Shown: positions 49,529 to 58,929, numbered from the stretch's first letter. The stretch is DNA of 64,000 nt from Lachnospiraceae bacterium (GCA_017614155.1 JAGACK010000036.1:1-64000), one strand, 5' to 3'. Translations and numbers: made by a program. The notes: generated from the letters alone by a model not told the origin.

Positions 49529-51333
49529 AGAAAAAAGTTTCCGATCTTGTAGCGGATTTTTTTGTTTCAAAAGGAATAGAGACTGTGTTTACGGTCACAG
49601 GCGGCGGCGCCATGCATCTCAATGATTCCCTGGGACATCATGAAAAGCTGCACTGCATCTATGATCATCATGAACAGGCTTCAGCCATTGCCGCGGAAGC
49701 CTATGCAAGGTACAGCGGAAGGATCGCAGCAGTCTGTGTTACTTCAGGACCCGGGGGAACAAACGCGATCACGGGCGTGCTGGGAGGATATCTTGACTCG
49801 GTTCCGATGTTCATTGTTTCGGGACAGGTCAAGACTGCGACCACGGTCGGAGCATATGATCTGCCGCTGAGGCAGCTGGGAGATCAGGAATATGACATAG
49901 TAAAAAGCGTGAAGGACATGACCAAATATGCCGTCATGGTAAGGGATCCGGAAGAGATCATCTATCATCTGGAAAAGGCATTTTTTCTTGCGGTAAACGG
50001 GAGAAAAGGACCGGTGTGGATCGACATTCCTCTTGATGTCCAGGGGGCATATGTGGAAACAGATGATCTTTACGGCTATGACGGCAGGGATGATGATATC
50101 ACTGAAAATCCCGTATATGATATGTCCTGCACAGAAAAGATCTTAGAAAAGATAAATGCAGCAAAAAGGCCTTTGATCCTTGCTGGCGAGGGGATCTATT
50201 TTGGAGATGCGCACCGCGAATTCCTCAAATGCATAGATGCGCTGAAGATACCGGTTGTGACAGCATGGAATGCAAATGATCTCATACCGGATGACTGTCC
50301 TTATTTTGCGGGGCGTCCGGGAAGCGTCGGTACAAGAGGCGGAAATTTTGCAGTTCAGAGCGCTGATCTGCTGCTGGTCCTGGGATGCCGGATGAACATC
50401 AGGATCATCAGTTACAACGAGCATAATTTTGCAAAGAACGCATATAAGATAATGGTCGATATAGACTCATCAGAGCTTCAGAAACCGACCGTAAAGATAG
50501 ACATGCCTATACATGCCAATGTAAAGGATGTGCTTGAAGATCTGATCCGTCACTCATCAAAAAAGGTTACAGATCACGGAAAATGGACTGCATGGTGCAG
50601 GGATATCAACCGGAGATATCCTGCATGCAAAAAAGAATATTTTGATAATGACAGGCCGTTAAACCCGTATGTTTTTATTAAACGCCTGTCAGAATATCTG
50701 TCAGAAGGCGATGCCGTAATAGTCGGAAACGGCGCGGCCTGCGTCCAGACCTTCCAGGCTTTTGAGGTAAAGAGGGATCAGAGGCTGTTTACCAATTCCG
50801 GATGCGCAGCCATGGGATACGGTTTCCCGGCAGCGGTCGGTGTCTCGGTCTATAGAGGAAACAGGCGGACTGTCTGCATAGACGGTGACGGCAGCTTCAT
50901 GATGAACCTGCAGGAGCTTCAGACGGCAAAATACAATGATCTGGACCTGAAGATATTCATACTGAACAATAACGGATACCATTCCATCAGACAGACACAG
51001 ACAAATCTTTTCAAGCCTCCGCTTGTGGGAGTCTGTGACGGAAACGGAGTGAGTTTCCCTGACTTTGAAAGGCTGGCGTACGGATTTGATATTCCCTATG
51101 CAAGGATAGATTCGATCGAGGGTACAGATAAGGAAAACTTTGACAGGATCTTCGATATGAAGGGACCGGTACTCATAGAAGCAGTCGTGGATGAGAAGCA
51201 GAATTTTGAGCCGAAGCTTTCAAGCAGGATGTCCGAAGACGGAAAGATGGTATCTCCCGATATAGACGACATGTTCCCCTTCCTTCCCAGAGAGGAATAC
51301 GAGGCGGTGCACGCCGAAGCGCTTGATCTGTAG
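49525..51333 (+). CDS. Thiamine diphosphate-dependent enzyme (acetolactate synthase-like, YerE candidate)
   Basis: 602 residues with the three-domain ThDP layout. The catalytic Glu is residue 50 in YDHHEQASAIAAEAYAR, followed by VTSGPGGTNAITGVLGGY, a central domain, and the ThDP-Mg motif GDGSFMMN...NNNGYHS near residue 453. It resembles the large subunit of acetolactate synthase, but its place after RfbG and RfbH points to a sugar-modifying carboligase such as YerE, which adds an acetyl unit from pyruvate to a CDP-4-keto-3,6-dideoxy sugar. No YerF-like reductase is seen. The function is inferred from context. Confidence 0.82.
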   Translation: MKKKVSDLVADFFVSKGIETVFTVTGGGAMHLNDSLGHHEKLHCIYDHHEQASAIAAEAYARYSGRIAAVCVTSGPGGTNAITGVLGGYLDSVPMFIVSGQVKTATTVGAYDLPLRQLGDQEYDIVKSVKDMTKYAVMVRDPEEIIYHLEKAFFLAVNGRKGPVWIDIPLDVQGAYVETDDLYGYDGRDDDITENPVYDMSCTEKILEKINAAKRPLILAGEGIYFGDAHREFLKCIDALKIPVVTAWNANDLIPDDCPYFAGRPGSVGTRGGNFAVQSADLLLVLGCRMNIRIISYNEHNFAKNAYKIMVDIDSSELQKPTVKIDMPIHANVKDVLEDLIRHSSKKVTDHGKWTAWCRDINRRYPACKKEYFDNDRPLNPYVFIKRLSEYLSEGDAVIVGNGAACVQTFQAFEVKRDQRLFTNSGCAAMGYGFPAAVGVSVYRGNRRTVCIDGDGSFMMNLQELQTAKYNDLDLKIFILNNNGYHSIRQTQTNLFKPPLVGVCDGNGVSFPDFERLAYGFDIPYARIDSIEGTDKENFDRIFDMKGPVLIEAVVDEKQNFEPKLSSRMSEDGKMVSPDIDDMFPFLPREEYEAVHAEALDL

Positions 51334-52353
51334 ATGAAAAAAATAGATATACTTTATCAGTTCAATGAAAAATATGCGCCCTTTGCAGGCACATCGATCG
51401 CATCGGTATTTGAAAATAATAAACACCTCGATGAGATAAGGATCTTTGTGCTGGGAGAGGATCTGTCGCAGGGTACAAAGGACAGGCTTTCGGGATTTGC
51501 AGCCGGACATGAAAGAACTATCATATTTGTTGATGCCTCAGAGCTTGTGAACATGATGAAGGATCTGGGCATGCCTGCCTACAGAGGATCCTATGCGGCA
51601 AACATGAGACTGTTCATCGGATCTGTTTCGCAGATCGATTCGGACAGGCTTCTGTATCTTGATTCCGATACGATAGTTGACGGAAAGCTCGACGAACTCA
51701 TTGACTGCGATATGAAGGGTTATCCGGTTGCGATGGTGCTGGATTCTCTTGTAAGAAAGCACAAGCTGCGTCTGGGATTTGCATCAGATGAACCATACTT
51801 CAATTCAGGCATGATGCTCTTTGACATGAATGAATGGAGAAGCAAAAAATGCTCCGAAAGGATAGCGGAGCATGTGAAAAATGTCCGTGCCTGGTACCCC
51901 TCTCCGGATCAGGATCTGATCAATGTGGTGCTGAAGGGAGAAATACTGAAACTCCCGCCCAGATACAACATGCAGCCCGTTCTCCTTGCGTTTGATACGG
52001 CAGACTACATGAAGACTTTCGGGCCGGAAGGGTATTATACTTTTGGCGAGATCAGGAATGATCTGAATGAACCGGTCATATACCATTTTTTCAGGTTTGT
52101 CGGGGAATTCCCGTGGCATGAGGGAAACGTGCATCCCGATAATGATATCTTTGACAGGTATCTGGCACTTTCACCCTGGAAGGGATATGAAAAAAAGAGA
52201 TCGGAAGCAGGTTTTATACTAAGATTTGAAAAAGTGCTGTACAGGCTGCTGCCGCGGAAGGTTTTTATCAGGCTGTTCCGCCTTGCCTATGAGATGTTCA
52301 TCAAAAAGGCAAATGAAGATTCACTGAAGGAAAAAACAAACAGGGTGATGTAA
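51334..52353 (+). CDS. GT8-family glycosyltransferase
   Basis: 339 residues. DILYQFNEKYAPFAGTSIAS at the start, the metal-binding DxD in YLDSDTIVDG, and FNSGMMLFDMNEWR followed by PDQDLINVV are the family marks of retaining GT8 (LgtC/GspA-like) enzymes. The C-terminal tail is basic and may bind the membrane. It starts directly after the previous stop (TAGATG) without a good ribosome site and shares one base with the next start. Donor is unknown; GT8 members mostly use UDP-galactose or UDP-glucose. Confidence 0.9.
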   Translation: MKKIDILYQFNEKYAPFAGTSIASVFENNKHLDEIRIFVLGEDLSQGTKDRLSGFAAGHERTIIFVDASELVNMMKDLGMPAYRGSYAANMRLFIGSVSQIDSDRLLYLDSDTIVDGKLDELIDCDMKGYPVAMVLDSLVRKHKLRLGFASDEPYFNSGMMLFDMNEWRSKKCSERIAEHVKNVRAWYPSPDQDLINVVLKGEILKLPPRYNMQPVLLAFDTADYMKTFGPEGYYTFGEIRNDLNEPVIYHFFRFVGEFPWHEGNVHPDNDIFDRYLALSPWKGYEKKRSEAGFILRFEKVLYRLLPRKVFIRLFRLAYEMFIKKANEDSLKEKTNRVM

Positions 52354-53339
52354 TGAAAAAGATAAGTATACTGATACCGTGTTATAACGAAGTTGAAAAT
52401 GTGAAGCCGATCTCCGAGGCTGTGGTAAAGATCATGGAAGAGGAGCTTTCGCGCTATGATTATGAGCTTGTTTTCATAGACAACTGCTCCGAGGATGGGA
52501 CCAGGGAAAAACTCGAAGAGATCTGCGCGTCAAACAAAAAGATAAAGGCCATACTCAATGTGACAAATTTCGGACAGTTCAATTCTCCTTTCTACGGAAT
52601 GTGTCAGACCACGGGTGACTGTACGATCTCCATGTGCTGTGATTTTCAGGATCCTCCCGAACTCATACCTCAGTTCGTGGCGGAATGGGAGAAGGGCTAC
52701 AAAATAGTAAGCGCCATCAAGACGGGAAGCAAAGAGAACGGGATCATATATTTCCTGCGAAGCTGCTACTACAAGGTGATCAGGAACATGTCATCGGTAA
52801 AGATGATAGAGCATTTCACCGGGACCGGACTGTATGACAGGTCCTTCATCAACCTGATCAGCCAGCTTGACGATCCCATACCTTTTCTTCGGGGCATAGT
52901 TGCGGAGTACAATTTCAAGAGAAAGGATATCCCCTATACTCAGAATGAAAGGAGAGCCGGAAAGACGCATAATAACTTCTACTCCCTCTATGACGCTGCG
53001 ATGCTTTCGATCACTTCTTATACAAAGGTCGGACTGAGGCTTGCAACATGGGCAGGCTTTGTCATCGGAGCGATAAGCTTCATCGTGGCGATCATATTCC
53101 TTATCCTGAAACTGACTCACTGGGACAGCTTCCAGGCAGGCTATGCGCCCATGATCATAGGAGTATTCCTGCTCGGCGCCATACAGCTTTTCTTCATAGG
53201 TTTTCTGGGAGAATATGTCCTGAACATAAATACCCGTATCATGCACCGGCCTCTTGTTGTCGAGGAGAGGAGACTGAATTTTGACGGGACTGATGACAAA
53301 AAGGACGATGAGATAAAGGCGGAAAAGGATCAGATATGA
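52353..53339 (+). CDS. GtrB/DPM1-like polyprenyl-phosphate glycosyltransferase
   Basis: 328 residues. The N-terminal GT2 domain has ISILIPCYNEVENVKPI, VFIDNCSEDGT and the DxD-like CCDFQDPPEL, and RRAGKTHNNFYSL, a GtrB signature region. Two C-terminal membrane helices (about 230-255 and 265-290) follow. Such proteins load a sugar on undecaprenyl phosphate for use outside by GT-C transferases. The next gene, overlapping by ATGA, is a multi-pass GT-C-like protein, so the two may form a modification pair. The last ~30 residues are charged. Confidence 0.88.
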   Translation: MKKISILIPCYNEVENVKPISEAVVKIMEEELSRYDYELVFIDNCSEDGTREKLEEICASNKKIKAILNVTNFGQFNSPFYGMCQTTGDCTISMCCDFQDPPELIPQFVAEWEKGYKIVSAIKTGSKENGIIYFLRSCYYKVIRNMSSVKMIEHFTGTGLYDRSFINLISQLDDPIPFLRGIVAEYNFKRKDIPYTQNERRAGKTHNNFYSLYDAAMLSITSYTKVGLRLATWAGFVIGAISFIVAIIFLILKLTHWDSFQAGYAPMIIGVFLLGAIQLFFIGFLGEYVLNINTRIMHRPLVVEERRLNFDGTDDKKDDEIKAEKDQI

Positions 53340-55018
53340 TAGTAACCCTTCTTAACTGGATATGGGCATTTATCACATTTGTTCTTACAGGATTTCTGGT
53401 CAGAAAAACAGTGGGAGCAGTTACGGGATGGTATATGAAAAAAGCTGATGAGATCATAGTCAGCGGTATCGTCTTTTGTACGGTTTTTGCCCAGGCAGTA
53501 AGCCTTTTTTACAAGGTGGGAGTTCTGTGTACCTGCATGCTGGCAGTTATAGACATAGTGAGCATGGCTGTATGCAGAAAGGATATAATAAACACTCTCC
53601 GGGCTGTTTCAGGTTCGAAGATCAAAAATTGGAAGGTGTTTTTGAGCATGGTCTTCGGATTTGTCTTTCTGATGGCGGCAACTCTGAAGGTCGAGCATGT
53701 GGATTCATATCTTTATCACGCTCAGGCGATAGAGTGGAATGAACTGTACGGAGCAGTAAAGGGACTGGGAAACCTTCATGCCAGACTTGCTTACAACAGT
53801 TCATTTTTCTGTTTGCAGGCATTGTTTTCCCTAAGAGGACTGACAGGCAGATCACTTCATGTACTGAACGGGCTTTTCTGTTTCCTTGCCACGGTTTTTT
53901 CATTCGGATCGATGAGATTCTTTGATACAAAAAAGATTAGTGCTTCCGATACAGTCAGGATGATCACATTCTTTTATGTGATCTATTCATTCAATTATAT
54001 CTCCTCACCATGCTCTGATATACTGACCCTGCTCATGCTCATATATGTGATGATCAAATGGACGGAGATCGCAGAGGAAAGAAATGACCGGATACTCCAG
54101 GATACTGCATTTTTAGGGGTGCTCAGCGTGTATCTGGTAACACTGAAGCTTTCGGCCATGCCTTTGATACTGCTCTGTCTGTATCCTTTGTACGGGTTTG
54201 CAAAAACCAGAAAATGGAAGAGCATGATCTTTATGCTGGTAACAGGAACACTTGTGATATCTCCGTTTTTTGCAAGGAATATAATACAGTCAGGATATTT
54301 ATTGTATCCGTTCCCGGCCCTTGATCTTTTTAAGGTGGATTGGAAGATACCTGCAGAAAAGGCTGCCTATGAGAGCAAGGAGATAATGGCATGGGGAAGA
54401 GGTATGACAGAAGCAGAGCAATACGACTTTGGATTCAGTATATGGATACACAGGTGGTGGCAGGTGCTTGAAAGCGAATACAAGCTTTTTGTCCTGATAG
54501 ATCTGTCAGCTATTATTTTTGATATTTTTGTATTTGTGGGCAAGATCAGAGAAAAGAAGGCAGATGTGAGGATGTTTCTGATCACCGTGATCGTCATTGC
54601 ATGGACATACTGGTTCTTTACGGCGCCCATAGTAAGATACGGCATGCCTTTCATGATACTTGTTCCTGCCGTCAGCATGATGTTTGCAGACAAAGGAGTT
54701 CGTGCCTGCTTTGCCGGACTTACCGGGCTTTTTGTGGCAGCATTTCTTTTTCAGCTGATCCCGTCTTTTGATACATATAACTGCAAAATAATGTATCCGG
54801 AAGATTATCCGCTCAATGAGGGGGTTGAAAATGAGATAACTTCTGCTTCAGGAGAAACATTTATCATATATACGCCGGTGAAAGGAGCAGATCTTCCGGA
54901 TTATCCCATATATCATCAGTTCCCGGCTGTTCCGTTAAAGAGAAATATAAAGGAAGCGGAGATGAGGGGAAATGATTTTTCTGACGGTTTCAGGTTCAGG
55001 ACAAAAGCAGGAGAGTAG
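53336..55018 (+). CDS. Multi-pass membrane protein (LIC_10190-like, GT-C candidate)
   Basis: 560 residues with about 12 helices and a short external C-terminal domain. The loop VEHVDSYLYHAQAIEWNELYG followed by GLGNLHARLAYNSSFF (given in part) is the most conserved feature of a family of EPS-associated membrane proteins that I know as LIC_10190-like. The acidic and His residues in this loop could be catalytic, as in GT-C enzymes. Overlap with the GtrB-like gene suggests it uses that lipid-linked sugar. Whether it is a transferase or a polymerase cannot be decided from sequence. Confidence 0.68.
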   Translation: MIVTLLNWIWAFITFVLTGFLVRKTVGAVTGWYMKKADEIIVSGIVFCTVFAQAVSLFYKVGVLCTCMLAVIDIVSMAVCRKDIINTLRAVSGSKIKNWKVFLSMVFGFVFLMAATLKVEHVDSYLYHAQAIEWNELYGAVKGLGNLHARLAYNSSFFCLQALFSLRGLTGRSLHVLNGLFCFLATVFSFGSMRFFDTKKISASDTVRMITFFYVIYSFNYISSPCSDILTLLMLIYVMIKWTEIAEERNDRILQDTAFLGVLSVYLVTLKLSAMPLILLCLYPLYGFAKTRKWKSMIFMLVTGTLVISPFFARNIIQSGYLLYPFPALDLFKVDWKIPAEKAAYESKEIMAWGRGMTEAEQYDFGFSIWIHRWWQVLESEYKLFVLIDLSAIIFDIFVFVGKIREKKADVRMFLITVIVIAWTYWFFTAPIVRYGMPFMILVPAVSMMFADKGVRACFAGLTGLFVAAFLFQLIPSFDTYNCKIMYPEDYPLNEGVENEITSASGETFIIYTPVKGADLPDYPIYHQFPAVPLKRNIKEAEMRGNDFSDGFRFRTKAGE

Positions 55019-55021
55019 GAT

Positions 55022-55825
55022 TTGAAAAGACCAAAGATCACCATCGTGACGGTGGTAAAAAATGATGCCGAAGGCATCAGAAAGACCATCGACTCGGTTA
55101 TAGCACAGGATTATGACAATATCGAATATGTGATAAAGGACGGTATTTCGACTGACGGTACTGTTGAGATAATAAAAGATGCCGCATCGGCTTATCCGTT
55201 TATCAGGTTTGTATCCTCCAAAGATTCCGGGATCTATGATGCCATGAATCAGGCAATGAGGCTGGTGAGCGGGGACTACACACAGTTTCTGAATGCCGGA
55301 GATGTTCTTGCCAGCAGCTTCGTGATATCAAGAGTTGCTCTGGCAGCAGCAGATTCAAGGGCAGCGGCGCTTTATGGGGATATCATCTATATCAATGAGG
55401 ACGGGTCGGAGGAACTTCGAAAATACGGAAAGCTCTGCGCGAACAGACTTTATTATCTTACCGGCGACTGCATCAATCACCAGGCGCTCTTTGTGGCAAC
55501 AAAGCTTCTTCGAAGGGAGCATTTTGATACCTCATATGCGATCTGCGCAGACAGGGAGTGGATGCTGCGCATAGGAATGCATGACAGAAAAATGAAGATG
55601 AGGTGCCTTGACTTCCCTATCGTTTATTATCCCCTTGACGGCGCGTCCGTTATAAACAAGGCGCAGTACAGGGCGGAAGCAGACCGCTGCATAAAAAAAC
55701 ATATGCCCGCGGGATATCCGGTCTTTGCCTTCTTTGAGTTTCTGAGGGATAATAAAAAACTGGCGGAGATACTGCACCGTGCATACAGGGTGATCTTTAT
55801 AGACAGGGACTTTAAGCGGATATAA
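55022..55825 (+). CDS. GT2-family glycosyltransferase (WcaE-like)
   Basis: 267 residues from TTG 55022, 8 bases after AGGAG (55009-55013). It has ITIVTVVKNDAEGIRKTIDS, YVIKDGISTDGT, SGIYDAMNQAMR and, at the metal site, FLNAGDVL, which keeps only one acidic residue of the usual DxD. CINHQALF then follows. WcaE-like enzymes commonly have this NAGD form, so it is probably active. It is the last gene of the block before the AT-rich repeats. Confidence 0.85.
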   Translation: MKRPKITIVTVVKNDAEGIRKTIDSVIAQDYDNIEYVIKDGISTDGTVEIIKDAASAYPFIRFVSSKDSGIYDAMNQAMRLVSGDYTQFLNAGDVLASSFVISRVALAAADSRAAALYGDIIYINEDGSEELRKYGKLCANRLYYLTGDCINHQALFVATKLLRREHFDTSYAICADREWMLRIGMHDRKMKMRCLDFPIVYYPLDGASVINKAQYRAEADRCIKKHMPAGYPVFAFFEFLRDNKKLAEILHRAYRVIFIDRDFKRI

Positions 55826-55848
55826 AAGATATGGATATGAGGTTTACA

Positions 55849-55928
55849 AAAACAGTAAACGACAGTAAAATTATATCAAAACAGTAAACGACTATAAAAC
55901 AAATATAAAACTATAAACGACTATAAAT
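55849..55928. repeat. Three 22-bp direct repeats with exact 29-bp period before an ATPase gene
   Basis: The units start at 55849, 55878 and 55907. Each is close to AAAACAGTAAACGACTATAA plus two further A/T bases, separated by 7-base spacers TTATATC and CAAATAT. The third unit has ACTATAAACG in place of ACAGTAAACG. They end 15 bases before the ATG of the AAA+ gene, so they overlap where its promoter or leader must lie. Iteron-like or operator function is inferred from spacing. Confidence 0.8.
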
Positions 55929-55943
55929 AGTCTGGGATCAGGT

Positions 55944-56981
55944 ATGAAAGATAATCCATATTCATTAATGTTTGGAAAAGCTCCGGGACAGATGATATCG
56001 CGAATGGCATTGTCAGAGGAGATATATGACGCATTTTTAAGTGAAACGCCATCTGTGATGATATATATGTTAATGGGAGTCAGGGGATCCGGAAAAACAG
56101 TCATGATGACTGAATTGTCCGAGAAACTTGGCAGTTATAAGGACTGGATCACTGTTGAATTGAATCCTTCGCGTGATCTCCTTGTTGGTCTGGCATCAAA
56201 ACTGTATAACGAAAAGGGTTTGTCAAGAATCTTTGACAAAGCAAAGATAAATCTATCCTTCTTTGGCATAGGTGTAGAAATGGAAGGAACTCAGAAGATA
56301 TATGACATAGAGGTTGCCATTGACCATATGTTGAGAGCTTTGAAAAAAAACGGAAAAAAAGTATTGGTTACTATCGATGAAGTAGTAAACAGCAGTGAGA
56401 TGCGGATTTTTGCAAGCGCGTACCAGATCTTCATCAGAGATGATCTTCCGCTGTTCCTGATCATGACAGGATTGTACGAAAATATTTATGCTCTGCAGGA
56501 TGAAAAAAATCTCACATTTCTCTACAGAGCACCAAAGATCAAGCTGGGATCTCTTGATATGGGAAGCATAGCAGCTCATTACAGAAAGGTGTTTGATATA
56601 GATGAGGATACATCGAGAGAAATGGCCAAACTGACGAAGGGATATCCTTTTGCGTTTCAGGTGCTAGGTTACTATACCTATGAACATGGGGGCGACTACA
56701 AAAAGGCAATCTTCGATTTCAGACAGCGCTTAAATGAATATGTCTATGATAAGATCTGGTCAGAGTTGTCAGCAAACGATAAAAAAGTTGCAAATGCCAT
56801 AGCAATGTCAAAAACCGGAAGGATAGCGGAAATACGGGAAATATTAGGAATGGATTCCAATGGATTTGCACCATACAGAGAAAGACTGATAAAAAAGGGA
56901 ATTGTAAACGGCACGGACAGAGGATACATTCGATTTGAACTTCCATTATTTGATGAATATGTGAAGGATAATTACATTTGA
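55944..56981 (+). CDS. Orphan AAA+ (ORC/STAND-like) ATPase with C-terminal winged helix
   Basis: 345 residues. Walker A is GVRGSGKT (about residues 44-51), Walker B is KVLVTIDEV (about 143-151), and the sensor region is LIMTGLYENI. A lid domain with LTKGYPFAFQVLGYY follows, then a C-terminal winged-helix-like region (ANAIAMSKTGRIAEIREILG through RGYIRFELPLFDEYV, in part). This is the layout of the archaeal-type/Cdc6-like ATPases that are scattered singly in Firmicutes genomes. No polysaccharide role is evident. Three iteron-like repeats lie immediately upstream and no good Shine-Dalgarno is seen. It may be part of a mobile or selfish unit (inference). Confidence 0.78.
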   Translation: MKDNPYSLMFGKAPGQMISRMALSEEIYDAFLSETPSVMIYMLMGVRGSGKTVMMTELSEKLGSYKDWITVELNPSRDLLVGLASKLYNEKGLSRIFDKAKINLSFFGIGVEMEGTQKIYDIEVAIDHMLRALKKNGKKVLVTIDEVVNSSEMRIFASAYQIFIRDDLPLFLIMTGLYENIYALQDEKNLTFLYRAPKIKLGSLDMGSIAAHYRKVFDIDEDTSREMAKLTKGYPFAFQVLGYYTYEHGGDYKKAIFDFRQRLNEYVYDKIWSELSANDKKVANAIAMSKTGRIAEIREILGMDSNGFAPYRERLIKKGIVNGTDRGYIRFELPLFDEYVKDNYI

Positions 56982-57057
56982 CATGGCTAATATTAAACGC
57001 AAAATGATAAATATAACAGGATCCTTTTTAATGGGAGTGTAAATATTTTAAAAGACA

Positions 57058-57912
57058 ATGAATGAAAATCCTCTTGTAAGCATAATAATCACCACCTGCA
57101 AAAGGGAAATGGATATCCTTGAGCGGGCTGTAAAAAGTGCAATTGGACAGACATATGAGAACAGGGAAATATTGATAATAAATGACTGTCCCGAATACTT
57201 TGAAAAGATAGAAGTATTATTGAAAAAATATCCGGGTGTTAATCTTATCGGCAATGAAGGAAAACACGGAGTCAGCCATGTGAGAAATCTTGGATTGGAA
57301 TCAGCAAAAGGCGAATTTATTGCTTTTTTGGATGATGATGATGAATGGCTTCCCGAAAAAACCGAAAAGCAGACAGCGGTTATAGATGATAATACAGGAC
57401 TTGTGTATTGTGAGATCAAAGCGATAAAGGACGGGATAGAACTGAAGACAGACAGCAACAAGGAATACCCGGAAGGTGAAGTCTTTGGAAAACTGCTGGG
57501 CGATAATTTTGTTGGCGGATGCTCATCTGTTCTTTTCCGTAAAAAAGCAGCTGTGGATGCAGGCGGCTTTGATCCGGAACTATCGTTTGGAGAAGATCAC
57601 GATCTCTGGCTCAGAATAGCAAAAAACAATGATGTCAGAGCGGTAAAGGAAAAACTGGTCAAATACTATATAGGACACGAATCCCTGACAGGATCTTTTG
57701 AAAGAAGGATTGCAGGATGGGAGTATCTGCTTGAAAAGTATGCTGAGGATTATAGTCATTATCCGAAGTCGTACGGTCAGTTTACATCCACCATGGTCAG
57801 AGAAGCAGCGAAAAGAGGATCTCTTGGATATTCTCTCGGCATCTGGAAAAAGTATGGAAAAACTGCAGCTCTGATCAAAGGGATAGTTATGAAGATAATG
57901 ATGATATATTGA
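57058..57912 (+). CDS. GT2-family glycosyltransferase
   Basis: 284 residues. VSIIITTCKREMDILERAVKS, ILIINDCPEY, GVSHVRNLGLESAKGEFIAF and the metal-binding LDDDDEW define a GT-A fold GT2; FGEDHDLWLRIA supplies the catalytic-base region. No membrane helices are present. ATG 57058 lies 19 or more bases from the nearest GGGAG, so the start is uncertain. It stands apart from the other glycosyltransferase runs and converges on a minus-strand gene 8 bases away. No terminator hairpin is visible between them. Confidence 0.83.
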   Translation: MNENPLVSIIITTCKREMDILERAVKSAIGQTYENREILIINDCPEYFEKIEVLLKKYPGVNLIGNEGKHGVSHVRNLGLESAKGEFIAFLDDDDEWLPEKTEKQTAVIDDNTGLVYCEIKAIKDGIELKTDSNKEYPEGEVFGKLLGDNFVGGCSSVLFRKKAAVDAGGFDPELSFGEDHDLWLRIAKNNDVRAVKEKLVKYYIGHESLTGSFERRIAGWEYLLEKYAEDYSHYPKSYGQFTSTMVREAAKRGSLGYSLGIWKKYGKTAALIKGIVMKIMMIY

Positions 57913-57920
57913 TAAACACT

Positions 57921-58880
57921 TTACAACACTTCAATGACAGGATGTCTTCTTTCGCTTCTGGTAGTTGTTACAGATCCTCGGGGATAATTTCCAACACCAA
58001 TAAATAAAATAAGAATTTCTGCATCGTTCATACCTATCGTTTGTCGAACAGCTTTCTCCTGATCAGGTGTAAGAGATGCACTTAACGGAACGCTCCCTAT
58101 TCCATAAAAAAATAATGAGTTCAATATGTTTTGAGCATACATTCCACCATCGATAAATGCTTGAAAGAATTCACGGCTTTTCTGTTGCATTCTAAGGTCT
58201 GCTGTAATCACAAGGAGTTTGTCAATCTCATCACCAAATCCTCTGTTACCATTCTGGTTTTGAAGGATCTCTTTCACTTTTGTATTGTTTGCAACTATTC
58301 TGGTCTTCCAACACTGCCTGTTACAAGCAGATGGGGTATATTGAGCCAATTCGATTGCTGAGATCAGCTCTGTTAGATCAACAGGATCTTCCATAGAAAA
58401 ATGGCGTATACTGTGCCGGGAAAGCATAAGCTTGTCAAAATACATATCCTTATTTTTTCCAGGGCTCTCAATGGTCAGAGTTCCTCCGCAGTTACCTCTT
58501 TCCCCGGGTATCTTTCTTATTCTGGTTTCCAATTGCTCGTCATAATGCCCATATTCGTTATTCTTTTCAACATATTTGTATAAACAATCTAACGCAGTCT
58601 GATAACAAAAATGTGATGTTCCGTATCGGTCGGAAAAATCAGACAGTGTTGAAATAAGCATAGAGACATTTTTTTCTCCAAACGCGGGTCTATAATTCAT
58701 ATAAGACAGTCCTTTTTCTATCGTATGATAAAGCTTTGTTATCAACGCTTCATATTGTTCAAAATCATGACAGTTTTCGGTTGTAAAAGAATACTTTAGA
58801 AATCTTTTTCTATAGGCATTTATTGGTTCATTTTTCAAGTTTTCATTTATTATTTTTTGTATAACTTTTTTAATAAACAT
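57921..58880 (-). CDS. Nitroreductase-family flavoprotein with N-terminal extension
   Basis: 319 residues. The core from about residue 150 has SRHSIRHFSMEDPVDLTELI, AQYTPSACNRQCWKTRI, and GGMYAQNILNSLFFYGIGSVPL, the FMN-binding and dimer elements of the nitroreductase fold (given in part). The first ~150 residues are an added helical region seen in nitroreductase-like proteins of capsule clusters. On the minus strand GGAG lies 9 bases before the start. It is noticeably AT-rich compared with the operon genes. Together with flippase 3 upstream on the same strand it forms a two-gene unit. The substrate is unknown; oxidation or reduction of a sugar or polymer precursor is possible. Confidence 0.85.
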   Translation of the reverse strand: MFIKKVIQKIINENLKNEPINAYRKRFLKYSFTTENCHDFEQYEALITKLYHTIEKGLSYMNYRPAFGEKNVSMLISTLSDFSDRYGTSHFCYQTALDCLYKYVEKNNEYGHYDEQLETRIRKIPGERGNCGGTLTIESPGKNKDMYFDKLMLSRHSIRHFSMEDPVDLTELISAIELAQYTPSACNRQCWKTRIVANNTKVKEILQNQNGNRGFGDEIDKLLVITADLRMQQKSREFFQAFIDGGMYAQNILNSLFFYGIGSVPLSASLTPDQEKAVRQTIGMNDAEILILFIGVGNYPRGSVTTTRSERRHPVIEVL

Positions 58881-58929
58881 TGCATTTTTCTCCGAAAAAT
58901 ATTAGTAGAATAGATTCCGAACCACAATT

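Noticed and set aside
55849-55928. Short CRISPR-like array
   Set aside because: Repeats are 22 bp with only 7-base AT-rich spacers and no cas genes; this fits iterons or operators better.
57913-57920. Bidirectional terminator between converging genes
   Set aside because: The gap is 8 bases and no hairpin with T-run is visible around it.
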